The notes: generated by a model not told the origin, from the letters alone. A DNA stretch of 35,187 bases from a virus (IMGVR_UViG_3300034045_000024:1-35187); one strand, 5' to 3'; shown: positions 7,810 to 14,404, counted from the first letter of the stretch. Program-made: numbers and translations.

Positions 7810-8381
7810 TTGGATGCTCCTTCACTTGTGTTATAATGATTAAATTTGCCCATGAATAAAATATCAAAATACATAGAAATATTAGAGCTTTGTAAATCAG
7901 AACAGAGCTTTGAAGGCGACGTGAATGAATTTGCCGACCATATAAAACTTGTCGAATCTGGATATATTGGCTCAATATACGGTGCCAAAAAAAACATACA
8001 TCTTGATATGGGTAATGGTGTAAGGTTGTTTAATATGATTATTACGCCCAAAGGAGTATCTGCATTGATTAAGTTTAAACGACTTAGATACGACACTTCA
8101 TTCAGGGGACAGTTTTTTAAATTTGTACAAGCACCACTCTGGATTGTGTTTGGATTTTCTTTAGATAAGCTTAAAGATTTATTGTTAGATATAACCAAAT
8201 TATTCTTTTGAGCTGCATTATCAATACTGGCCTTTATAACCACTCCAACTAGAATCCATAAAATTATTCTAACCATTGTTAAAAAATTAAATCCTATTCG
8301 AGTATCTGCTGGACCATTCCACCAGTCATTTAACCTTGTCCACCACCTTTCTTTAGATTTGTTTTGATTGACTTGTTTCAC
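7806..8381 (-). CDS. Membrane protein, possibly interrupted by an antisense gene
   Basis: 191-codon frame whose first 60 residues look real: Trp-rich 'ERWWTRLNDWWNGPADTR', then a transmembrane helix 'FLTMVRIILWILVGVVI'. It is coupled by ATGA at both ends. Residues about 65-175, however, run antisense to a rightward gene (7852-8211) and have the Ser/Leu/Asn-rich character of a shadow frame. Either the gene once ended shortly after the membrane helix and a foreign gene was inserted without breaking the frame, or both strands are coding. The last codons include the Shine-Dalgarno of the next gene. Confidence 0.5.
   Translation of the reverse strand: MKQVNQNKSKERWWTRLNDWWNGPADTRIGFNFLTMVRIILWILVGVVIKASIDNAAQKNNLVISNNKSLSLSKENPNTIQSGACTNLKNCPLNEVSYLSRLNLINADTPLGVIIILNNLTPLPISRCMFFLAPYIEPIYPDSTSFIWSANSFTSPSKLCSDLQSSNISMYFDILFMGKFNHYNTSEGASK
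7810..7837 (+). promoter_or_regulatory. Sigma70-type promoter for the rightward accessory gene
   Basis: TTGGAT (7810-7815), 16-base spacer, TATAAT (7832-7837). The predicted start point is only about eight bases before the ATG at 7852, so the transcript would be almost leaderless. A promoter facing against the operon supports an independently expressed accessory (moron) gene. Confidence 0.5.
7852..8211 (+). CDS. Accessory (moron) protein, unknown function
   Basis: 119 residues from the ATG at 7852. The N-terminal part is globular; 'MIITPKGVSALIKFKRL' looks like the wing and last helix of a winged-helix fold. The C-terminus, 'FVQAPLWIVFGFSLDKL', is hydrophobic and may touch the membrane. It faces against the surrounding early operon and has its own promoter, typical of genes expressed in lysogeny such as exclusion proteins. 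No family recognised. Confidence 0.6.
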   Translation: MNKISKYIEILELCKSEQSFEGDVNEFADHIKLVESGYIGSIYGAKKNIHLDMGNGVRLFNMIITPKGVSALIKFKRLRYDTSFRGQFFKFVQAPLWIVFGFSLDKLKDLLLDITKLFF

Positions 8382-8809
8382 AAGACGCTCCCTTGGGCCC
8401 TAATAGAAAAGAAGTCCTTTAATGTTGGCTCAATCTTCATGATTAAACGAGCGTAATAAGATGAGTAATTGTTATTTAAGCCAAAACTTGATGATTTATC
8501 ATTGGTCCTTAATAGGTACTTATATCTGATAATATGAAACAGTCCACGAAGTGAATATTTTTTCACTCCCTTGCGCATCAGATTTTTTGCCATTTTAATT
8601 AAAAGCGGCAACACCCAAGGATTGTCATTGTGAAATTCACTAAATGCGTCGTAATGCACTGGAGTGCTTCCTCCGCTTGCCATGGCTACCAAGTCAGATA
8701 ATTTAATATCATCATATCCAAGGACCTTAATGCCTTCACTGGTGACCACTGTGGCCTGTTGTCTGTCTGCATTGCAGTTTGTTTTTATGTGCTTTTGGTT
8801 TGTGTTCAT
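8378..8809 (-). CDS. Conserved phage protein, first gene of the leftward operon
   Basis: 143 residues. Residues about 58-140, 'FHNDNPWVLPLLIKMAKNLM', then 'SLRGLFHIIRYKYLL', then 'FGLNNNYSSYYARLIM' and 'LKDFFSIRAQ', follow a pattern I have seen in many uncharacterised phage and prophage proteins (F-H-x-x-N-P-x-V ... N-x-Y-x-S-x-Y-A-R-L ... F-F-x-x-R). Function unknown. It is the first gene downstream of PL, so it would be expressed immediately after induction. Confidence 0.75.
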   Translation of the reverse strand: MNTNQKHIKTNCNADRQQATVVTSEGIKVLGYDDIKLSDLVAMASGGSTPVHYDAFSEFHNDNPWVLPLLIKMAKNLMRKGVKKYSLRGLFHIIRYKYLLRTNDKSSSFGLNNNYSSYYARLIMKIEPTLKDFFSIRAQGSVL

Positions 8810-8835
8810 GGTATTTATTTATATTAGGTATGCTT

Positions 8836-8871
8836 ATGTTAAGTTAACTTAATTATTAAGTCAATACTTAA
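8836..8871 (-). promoter_or_regulatory. PL promoter with overlapping operators
   Basis: Minus strand: TTGACT (8864-8859), 17-base spacer, TAACAT (8841-8836). A perfect 14-bp palindrome TTAAGTTAACTTAA (8839-8852) lies over the spacer and -10. A second dyad, TTAAG-N6-CTTAA (8856-8871), covers the -35. The sequence AGGTATGCTT (8826-8835) also occurs at PR. CI and/or Cro binding here would shut off the leftward operon. Confidence 0.7.
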
Positions 8872-8878
8872 TTTTAAA

Positions 8879-8924
8879 TTTCCTACAAACAAATATGAAT
8901 TTTCCTACAAACATTTAGGAATTT
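8879..8924 (+). repeat. 46-bp repeat module, copy A
   Basis: Contains TTTCCTACAAA twice (8879-8889 and 8901-8911), spaced exactly 22 bp (two helical turns), then TAGGAATTT. The second copy and TAGGAA make an inverted pair. The module is about 40/46 identical to the reverse complement of 13771-13816. It lies just upstream of the PL -35. Confidence 0.8.
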
Positions 8925-8988
8925 TGCCAATAGTAAAATTTTCAGTGATTGCTAAAATGGGTACCACTTAATAACAAGGAAAAGGACA

Positions 8989-9207
8989 ATGACCAAAGCA
9001 GAAGAAATTAGAAATAGAAGAATGGAACTTAAAGCCCAAAGGGGCTCGGACATTTACAATAAGTTAAAGGAAATTAGAAAGGAGTTGGCGATTGCTGAGC
9101 GCAATTATCCAAACAGTGCGATTCATAAAGGGATACTGCAATTATTGCTGGAAACCAAAGAACAGTTGAAAAGAGTTCAAAACAATCGGTTTATTTTGAC
9201 TGATTGA
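8989..9207 (+). CDS. Small basic helical protein, 72 aa
   Basis: ATG with a good purine-rich ribosome site (AAGGAAAAGG). The product is charged and almost entirely helical ('MTKAEEIRNRRMELKAQRGS', 'LQLLLETKEQLKRVQNN'), suggesting a short coiled coil. No recognised family. It opens a rightward accessory pair between PL and the toxin operon. Confidence 0.6.
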   Translation: MTKAEEIRNRRMELKAQRGSDIYNKLKEIRKELAIAERNYPNSAIHKGILQLLLETKEQLKRVQNNRFILTD

Positions 9208-9254
9208 TTTGATTGTGTTATTTTTTAAAACCTACTAAACAAGGGAGTACCTAC

Positions 9255-10175
9255 ATGAAAAAATTAATTACTTTAATAATGATGCTTACATCATTGAATC
9301 TTTTTGCCTTTCCTCCAGTCGATGGATTTTGGTGGAATCCAGACGAATCAGGAAGGGGCTTAACCATAGAAATACAAAACGGAGTGCTTGTTGCCGCTCT
9401 TTATGCTTATGATGACAATAATAACGGCCGCTGGTATCTGGGTTCTGGGGCTTTTGATGAGGCTACCAATACAGCCAATGGCACTTGGGACGCTTACGAT
9501 GGAGGACAATGCTCTGGCTGTCCGTACACGTCACCTTCAATAAATTCCAGCTTCTCTAAAGGTGCTTTTACACTAACCTTTATAACTGATGTTAGAGCTA
9601 GCATGCAGTGGTCTGGCGGGGTAATGAATCTAGAAAAGTTTGATTATACTTTCCCTGATCAAAAATCATATCTATACGGAGTTTGGACCGCGACCATGTT
9701 TTATAGCTTTGCCGCTTATTCAGAAAGTTTTTATCTTAATGGCGTTCTTGTTAGTGATGGCGATGAATTTGTAACTGGTAAGTTATGGGGAGGCTCTCCT
9801 GATAGAGTTGCTGTTGCTAATGTTTTTGAAGTGGATGTGAATGGAGAGGCAACATTCAGTTATCTTATTGATGTTTCTTCTTCATATTACAGACTTTATA
9901 TAACCAGGACAAATAAGAATAAAATGTCAGGACTTGGATGGCTGTATAGAAAAGGTGAAAGCCCCACAGGCGATGGTGCAACGTTACTTGGGACAAAATT
10001 TTTAGATAATGTTGCTGTTGGTAAAAATTCACCCACTGCTAACACTAAAAATGACAGCTATTACGATAACATTTATAATTCGACAACCAAAAAAGGGAAA
10101 TTTAATTCTAAGTACCTTGAAAAAATCAATAAAATGGAGCAAACGCTGTCAACAATAAAGGGTAAAATCAAATAA
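9255..10175 (+). CDS. Secreted accessory protein
   Basis: 306 residues from the ATG at 9255, chosen because AAGGGAG lies eight bases upstream and a signal peptide starts there (MKKLITLIMMLTSLNLFAF, predicted cleavage near residue 19). The mature part has 'DGFWWNPDESGRGLTIEIQN' and 'LYAYDDNNNGRWYLGSG', a beta-rich pattern that recurs in exported proteins of some marine gammaproteobacteria. CSGC may form a disulfide. The C-terminus is Lys/Asn-rich. A gene for an exported protein inside a phage early region is probably lysogenic conversion cargo. Function unknown. Confidence 0.75.
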   Translation: MKKLITLIMMLTSLNLFAFPPVDGFWWNPDESGRGLTIEIQNGVLVAALYAYDDNNNGRWYLGSGAFDEATNTANGTWDAYDGGQCSGCPYTSPSINSSFSKGAFTLTFITDVRASMQWSGGVMNLEKFDYTFPDQKSYLYGVWTATMFYSFAAYSESFYLNGVLVSDGDEFVTGKLWGGSPDRVAVANVFEVDVNGEATFSYLIDVSSSYYRLYITRTNKNKMSGLGWLYRKGESPTGDGATLLGTKFLDNVAVGKNSPTANTKNDSYYDNIYNSTTKKGKFNSKYLEKINKMEQTLSTIKGKIK

Positions 10176-10218
10176 TCGCTATGTAACTTTAGCCCGATTT
10201 TTATCTAAGGCGGGGATG

Positions 10219-11409
10219 TTAAAGAACAACCACCTTAACATCGCCACCTACTGGGCTGTTTTCACCATGTCTTACATACATTACACTTGAGGTGTCATTC
10301 ACAAACCTTTTAGCCCGTCTGCAAACATCATCAAATGGCATATCTTTAATCGTTTCGATAAACTCAAGGTATTTATTTTCGGCATCTTGTAGCATTTTGT
10401 CTTTTTCTTTTTGCCTTGCTAGTATTTCAGGTGTTGGTTCATAGGCAATACTTTTAAGATTGTCTTTCATTGACTGAGGCATGCTACTGTATAGTTCTTT
10501 AAGTTCTGGTGTGTTATAAAATGCCTTTATTTTTTCTTCTTCAATCTCTTTGTTAATAGATATTAAGTCTCTTTGACTATAACCAGTCATTTGATTTGCA
10601 GCATCGTTTGACAAGGCCATTAACAACACCTTGGTTTTTACATCTAGTTCTTGATAATCTAGGCGGTACTTCCACATTCTTACCCATCCTGGTATAACAC
10701 CATCGATCATCCAGTTTTCTGTTTTGCTTTTAGTTACATGCACAATATTTAGACATTGATTACTAATATACTCTTGAGCGTAGTGGCAAAAGGCAATCTT
10801 AAAATATTTGATGGTTAGATCCCTAAGTTCCTTATCCATTAACTTAATAACTAAATTGGAAAAAATGATTTTTTTAGCTTGTTTAAAAACAGCTGATCTT
10901 GATTTTTGAGTGTGCTGAATCGGTAATGATATGCGTTCATCTGGTCTATGATAATGATGCTCTTCCAGTTCTTGCATGATTTTTTTTATAGAATCATATG
11001 TGGCTTTTATTTGTTTCTCTTGTTCGCTTAGGTCGAGATAGAAAGAATTATATTTTTTGTAAAGTTGGTCATAACATGTTTCAACAATATCATTAAATTC
11101 ACTAACCAATCTAATAAGCCTTTCTTCTGGTGGTTCGCCGCCAATATTATTGCCAAGGTTTTCAAGAAGAAATTTTTTAAAATTATTTATTTCAAAATGT
11201 GAATGTTTTTCATAGTATGCGTCAAGTATGTCGTGTATTTTAACGAAGTTGATGTAGGTCCCGCCATAGAGAACGATGACTTCATCTGTATTTACTTTGT
11301 ATGTTTTTTGAGCGTTGTTATTTGGTGGTATAGAGCCGTTAAAAGATACCTTGCTGTCTATGGCTACGACCTTTCCTTGTTCATGCTCGATTATTACGCC
11401 GAATGTCAA
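10219..11409 (-). CDS. Proteasome/HslV-like Ntn hydrolase with large helical insertion
   Basis: 396 residues. The N-terminus matches proteasome beta/HslV: Met followed by a candidate Thr nucleophile (T2, T1 after Met removal), 'GKVVAIDSKVS' with Asp at mature position 17, Lys at about 34 in 'AQKTYKVN' and 'VIVLYGG' after it. These correspond to the Thr1/Asp17/Lys33 site. The C-terminus returns to a beta strand, 'SPVGGDVKVVVL', like the SGG strand of proteasomes. In between is about 250 residues of helical sequence absent from HslV (about 175 aa). Last gene of the toxin-antitoxin-chaperone operon; ATGA overlap with the SecB-like gene. It may degrade the antitoxin or a phage target (inference). 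Confidence 0.72.
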   Translation of the reverse strand: MTFGVIIEHEQGKVVAIDSKVSFNGSIPPNNNAQKTYKVNTDEVIVLYGGTYINFVKIHDILDAYYEKHSHFEINNFKKFLLENLGNNIGGEPPEERLIRLVSEFNDIVETCYDQLYKKYNSFYLDLSEQEKQIKATYDSIKKIMQELEEHHYHRPDERISLPIQHTQKSRSAVFKQAKKIIFSNLVIKLMDKELRDLTIKYFKIAFCHYAQEYISNQCLNIVHVTKSKTENWMIDGVIPGWVRMWKYRLDYQELDVKTKVLLMALSNDAANQMTGYSQRDLISINKEIEEEKIKAFYNTPELKELYSSMPQSMKDNLKSIAYEPTPEILARQKEKDKMLQDAENKYLEFIETIKDMPFDDVCRRAKRFVNDTSSVMYVRHGENSPVGGDVKVVVL

Positions 11410-11873
11410 CTATCACAACCCATTTTGTATAGTGGAACAGTTAAACTCCCCAATCTAAATCTATTGCTAACGGAACTAACCAGTTCTCTCCAATAAGGCC
11501 ATACATTAAAACCGACGTTTTCTTTACCGAACTCGTACAAAGCATCTTCATCAAGCTCGCCTGAAATATTATATACTGCAGCAAAGGTAGCTGTGAATGT
11601 AATTTTCACATCATCATCGTCCTTTTTATTAATATATCTAAAGCCAGCATCATATTGATAAAGTACTTGGTCTATGACCCCTTCAGGGTTGGTTAATGTA
11701 GTATAATCCTTAACCGCATTTAAGAATTGAACTTTATATTCACTTTGTGGGTCTGCGTCTTCAGAAATATAAGGTGGAACAAATAAATCTTTTCTTTCAG
11801 TGTTACAAGAAATTAAAAATACATCGACTATACTTAGAGATCTCACAGCTTTTTTTAAAAGTTTATTACTCAT
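11406..11873 (-). CDS. SecB-like chaperone (toxin-antitoxin-chaperone type)
   Basis: 155 residues. The C-terminal half matches SecB: 'ITFTATFAAVYNISGELDED' followed by 'FNVWPYWRELVSSVSNRF' and 'GSLTVPLYK', equivalent to the SecB strand-helix segment around FPYARE and L-x-L-x-P. The N-terminal region is divergent. SecB-like proteins next to HigBA-type pairs act as dedicated chaperones that hold the antitoxin. It starts three bases after the antitoxin stop, and its stop overlaps the start of the Ntn hydrolase. Confidence 0.8.
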   Translation of the reverse strand: MSNKLLKKAVRSLSIVDVFLISCNTERKDLFVPPYISEDADPQSEYKVQFLNAVKDYTTLTNPEGVIDQVLYQYDAGFRYINKKDDDDVKITFTATFAAVYNISGELDEDALYEFGKENVGFNVWPYWRELVSSVSNRFRLGSLTVPLYKMGCDS

Positions 11874-11876
11874 AAC

Positions 11877-12260
11877 TTATGCTACTTTTATAGGAGAGTC
11901 AGTCCAAACACTTGCATTAACTGCTTTACCCATTTCTGTCTTTCTTGTTACATCCATCGTGACAAGAGACAACCCTTGGTGCTCTTGCCACTTCTTCTTC
12001 TCATCCTTTATCTTTATATCAAGTTCACAACCAACAGCCTTAGTTAGCTTATAAAGTGTTTCCACTGTGTAGTTTGCGTCCCCTCGCAAAACTTTAGTAA
12101 TATATGCAGGGGAAGTATTGATTGATTTAGCTAACTGAGATGGTTTAATGTTTTTTTGTTGCATTAATTCCCAAAGCTTATTTGCAAAATCAAGTGTTAT
12201 CTTGCTAATTTTATAGTTATCAGATTTCCTAATGCTTTCAAACATCTTTTTGTATGACAT
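11877..12260 (-). CDS. HigA-like XRE antitoxin with C-terminal extension
   Basis: 127 residues. XRE helix-turn-helix at about 25-85: 'FANKLWELMQQKNIKPSQLA', 'NTSPAYITKVLRGDANYTVE', 'TLYKLTKAVGCELDIKI'. A 37-residue C-terminal tail containing Trp and hydrophobic residues (from WQEHQGLSLV to the end) extends past the usual HigA. In chaperone-dependent systems such a tail is the chaperone-addiction segment. The gene overlaps the toxin gene by 23 bases and the chaperone follows immediately. It probably represses the operon through the dyad at 12696-12713. Confidence 0.85.
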   Translation of the reverse strand: MSYKKMFESIRKSDNYKISKITLDFANKLWELMQQKNIKPSQLAKSINTSPAYITKVLRGDANYTVETLYKLTKAVGCELDIKIKDEKKKWQEHQGLSLVTMDVTRKTEMGKAVNASVWTDSPIKVA

Positions 12261-12672
12261 GGTCTTTTACCTCATTTTCTTCAATATCAAATACAGTAAT
12301 ATTTTTTAACCTTTTGGCTTCAAAATATTTATTTCTGTACTTTTTAATTATGTTTTTTTGTTTAGTTGGTGTCTTTTTAGAGTTTTTATAAAACCCGTGA
12401 GTACAAATAATAACTCTATTACTATCAAGAAAAAAAGGCACTCTTAAATTTCCTTTTATAAATTCAAACAAGTTCCCTTTTTTATCAATTTCGTGAATTA
12501 TGTTAGCATTATATTTAATAGGCCCATTAACTCTTCCAGCTACGTGCTGCATAACCGCGTATATACTTTCTACGTCACCTTTGTTTGTCTTGTAAAAATC
12601 AGCAATTGTTTTGCCTGTTTCTGCTATTTCACAAATAACCCACTTATCGTTTATAATTTCAGTTAGCTTCAT
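12238..12672 (-). CDS. HigB/Gp49-like toxin (RelE superfamily)
   Basis: 144 residues. The C-terminal half has the HigB/Gp49 core: 'NLFEFIKGNLRVPFFLDSNR', 'VIICTHGFYKNSKKTPTKQK' and 'IIKKYRNKYFEAKR'. This matches the strand-loop-helix (E-R ... R-x-x-F ... L-H-x-F-x-K-K-x-x-K-T-P) of mRNA-cleaving toxins. About 70 residues precede the core, longer than typical HigB. First gene of the operon; toxin-first order is normal for higBA. Predicted to cleave mRNA at the ribosome when not neutralised. Confidence 0.8.
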   Translation of the reverse strand: MKLTEIINDKWVICEIAETGKTIADFYKTNKGDVESIYAVMQHVAGRVNGPIKYNANIIHEIDKKGNLFEFIKGNLRVPFFLDSNRVIICTHGFYKNSKKTPTKQKNIIKKYRNKYFEAKRLKNITVFDIEENEVKDHVIQKDV

Positions 12673-12695
12673 AACACTAACCGAATGCCCTTATT

Positions 12696-12740
12696 TTTAA
12701 CCTGTGGGTTAAATATATGTCTTTTTATCCAGTTTTTCAA
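12696..12740 (-). promoter_or_regulatory. Promoter and autoregulatory operator of the toxin-antitoxin-chaperone operon
   Basis: Minus strand: TTGAAA (12740-12735), 17-base spacer, TATATT (12717-12712). A dyad TTTAACCtgtgGGTTAAA (12696-12713; seven-base arms) begins at the -10 and extends over the start point. This is the expected position of an operator bound by the HigA-like antitoxin. Confidence 0.7.
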
Positions 12741-12763
12741 CATAAATATTATTTTTTCCTCGT

Positions 12764-13453
12764 TTAAGGTAATTCAATCTTTACATCAATCACTTTCCCA
12801 AGGACTCTAAAATTTTCAAATATCTTTTTATAAACAGGGTCTTTGTTCAGTGGGTTTAAATATGGTGTTGCACCATCGTATTTTAATTGTTTAAAGGTTA
12901 CTGCATCATTGCCATTTTCTTTAGCGACAACAAATATTCCATTGGTTGTATCGCCTTTTTGCTCTGGGTCAACAATAATTATGGTGCCTTCAGGAAAACT
13001 ATAAGGTCCTGAATCTGTGGTCATTGAATCACCCATTACTCTTAGGGCATAGGTCATATTTGAGTGTTTTTTATAACAGGTCACTTTTTCATACTCTTCT
13101 GATTCGTCAATATAGGCAACGTGGGTACTGCCTGCCTGTATCCATGAGATGACAGGCACTTGTTTTGTTTTGGGGACACTTGCGGGTTCTGTGTTGGGAT
13201 TATAATGTAATGATGGTTCATTCACCGCATAACTTGCACCTGCCTCCTCTGGGTGTACTCCGTAGAGAATGTATTCTGGTGTTGTGTTAAGAATTTGACA
13301 AAGACTTGTTAAGCTTTTAGCTGAGGGCTTAGTCTTATCAGACTCCCATTGATTAACAGATGGTGGCTCAATACCTAATTTTTCAGCTAATTGACGCTGG
13401 TTAATACTTAAGTCTGACCTTAATTTTTTTATTCTATCGCCGATTGTATTCAT
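12764..13453 (-). CDS. CI-type repressor, LexA/S24 peptidase
   Basis: 229 residues from the ATG at 13453; an in-frame ATG nine codons earlier gives an extra segment without HTH content. XRE helix-turn-helix at about 4-62 ('QLAEKLGIEPPSVNQWESDK'). The S24 domain has cleavage site A107-G108 (WIQAGST), catalytic S143 (VMGDSMT) and K188 (VTFKQL). RecA-stimulated self-cleavage, and so induction by DNA damage, is expected. A TACAAT hexamer (13466-13461) lies close to the ATG, so the lysogenic transcript may be nearly leaderless, as for lambda cI. Confidence 0.94.
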   Translation of the reverse strand: MNTIGDRIKKLRSDLSINQRQLAEKLGIEPPSVNQWESDKTKPSAKSLTSLCQILNTTPEYILYGVHPEEAGASYAVNEPSLHYNPNTEPASVPKTKQVPVISWIQAGSTHVAYIDESEEYEKVTCYKKHSNMTYALRVMGDSMTTDSGPYSFPEGTIIIVDPEQKGDTTNGIFVVAKENGNDAVTFKQLKYDGATPYLNPLNKDPVYKKIFENFRVLGKVIDVKIELP

Positions 13454-13473
13454 AGTTTGTATTGTAAAACTTG

Positions 13474-13515
13474 TTGACATAGGTATGCTTTATAATTTAT
13501 ATTAAGCATACTTAA
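13474..13515 (+). promoter_or_regulatory. PR promoter and operator region
   Basis: TTGACA (13474-13479) with a -10 of TTATAT (17-base spacer) or TATATT (18). AGGTATGCTT (13481-13490), shared with PL, lies in the spacer. TTAAGCATACTTAA (13502-13515) is TTAAG-N4-CTTAA, the same format as the PL palindrome. GTATGCTT and AAGCATAC also form an inverted pair across the region. It lies between divergent cI and cro. Confidence 0.75.
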
Positions 13516-13533
13516 TTTATTTATGTTAAAAAA

Positions 13534-13722
13534 ATGAAAAAAACAGATGCAATTGAATTTTTCGGTAACCAAGTACGACTAGCCAAGAAATTAAATATAG
13601 ATCCTGGTGCTGTATCACAATGGGGCGAACACGTCCCAGAACTTCGAGCATACCAACTTGAGCGCATAACCAACGGTAAATTAATAGCTGGCGACTATCC
13701 CAAGAAGGCGTGTAATGAATAA
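13534..13722 (+). CDS. cro: Cro protein (P22 Cro family)
   Basis: 62 residues. 'KKTDAIEFFGNQVRLAKKLN' followed by 'DPGAVSQWGEHVPELRAYQL' and 'ERITNGKL' is the P22-type Cro pattern, with recognition helix around 'DPGAVSQW'. It would bind the PL/PR operators and shut off cI. First gene after PR, divergent from cI. No clear Shine-Dalgarno; the leader is AT-rich and short. Confidence 0.92.
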   Translation: MKKTDAIEFFGNQVRLAKKLNIDPGAVSQWGEHVPELRAYQLERITNGKLIAGDYPKKACNE

Positions 13723-13770
13723 TTTCCATACACCTATGATACCAGTCATTTTGCGCCAATATAAGTGGGT

Positions 13771-13816
13771 AAATTCCTATTCTTTTGTAGGAAAATTCAT
13801 ATTTAGTTGTAGGAAA
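13771..13816 (-). repeat. 46-bp repeat module, copy B (inverted relative to copy A)
   Basis: Reverse complement of copy A with about six mismatches. TTTGTAGGAAA at 13784-13794 and GTTGTAGGAAA at 13806-13816, again 22 bp apart, preceded by AAATTCCTA. With copy A (8879-8924) it brackets the immunity, defence and secreted-protein genes as inverted repeats. Confidence 0.8.
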
Positions 13817-13845
13817 AAGATGTTTATTGAGGAGGTGGCGTGATG

Positions 13846-14325
13846 CTAAAGCATTTTAATAGCCTTACTTCTTTCTATGTAGTTACCATTGTCATCATAA
13901 AGAACAAATGCATCATGACAAGACTTGAACTCAAACTGTTTATAATCAACCTGATGTTTCCATACAGAATTGGATATTCTTTCTTTATCAGAAACATCAT
14001 ATTTGTCATGGTAAATAGAAAATGGAATTTTGCAAAGCAGGCAAATCCCATACTTTTCCTTGCTCCAATAAACGCCGAACTTGAATTTAAGTTTTTCTCT
14101 ATTATTAAGCCAAACATAAAGGTGAAAATATGCTGATACTATTAACAATAACACTATTGCTGATGTCGTTTGTATCAGTTGTAACTTGGTCATTTTATCA
14201 GAAATTAAGCCTAAAACAGGCTCAACAACGGTGGTCTTTACAGGTATTAACAGCAATAAAAAAAGGCCTGTTAGTATTGTTAATGATTTTTCTTTTAGAT
14301 GGGTTATCAAGGATTTATCTGACAT
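13846..14325 (-). CDS. Two-TM membrane accessory protein, unknown function
   Basis: 159 residues. Two hydrophobic segments, 'ILTGLFLLLLIPVK' (17-30) and 'TTSAIVLLLIVSAYFHLYVW' (53-72), precede a soluble domain with 'GICLLCKIPFSIYHDKYD' and 'CHDAFVLYDDNGNYIERS'. It faces against the rightward early operon and has its own promoter-like sequence, so it may be expressed in the lysogen. The opposite strand holds open frames that start after a good ribosome site; I treat these as shadows. No family recognised. Confidence 0.65.
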   Translation of the reverse strand: MSDKSLITHLKEKSLTILTGLFLLLLIPVKTTVVEPVLGLISDKMTKLQLIQTTSAIVLLLIVSAYFHLYVWLNNREKLKFKFGVYWSKEKYGICLLCKIPFSIYHDKYDVSDKERISNSVWKHQVDYKQFEFKSCHDAFVLYDDNGNYIERSKAIKML

Positions 14326-14355
14326 GTTATGGGATCTATGTGCATGAAAGTGAGA

Positions 14356-14383
14356 ATTATATCACAAAGCCCACACAAACCAA
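14356..14383 (-). promoter_or_regulatory. Sigma70-type promoter for the leftward membrane-protein gene
   Basis: Minus strand: TTGGTT (14383-14378), 16-base spacer, TATAAT (14361-14356). The predicted start is about 24 bases before the ATG at 14325. Confidence 0.5.
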
Positions 14384-14404
14384 AAATCACTAGGAGACAG
14401 TGTA

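Noticed and set aside
7763-7975. 70-codon leftward frame over the start of the rightward accessory gene
   Set aside because: Its frame differs from both neighbours and it has no ribosome site; the 49-residue membrane protein at 7660-7809 is better supported.
10176-10218. Terminator between convergent genes
   Set aside because: Only a four-base CCCG/CGGG pairing is present with no proper T-run after it.
13715-13843. 42-codon rightward frame starting inside the cro stop
   Set aside because: It runs through repeat module B and has no recognisable protein character; more likely regulatory DNA.
13840-14136. 98-codon rightward frame after a strong ribosome site
   Set aside because: It is antisense to a better-looking leftward membrane protein with its own promoter; kept only as part of a finding.
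14130-14393. 87-codon rightward hydrophobic frame
   Set aside because: It mirrors the two membrane helices of the leftward gene on the opposite strand; the downstream part overlaps that gene's promoter.
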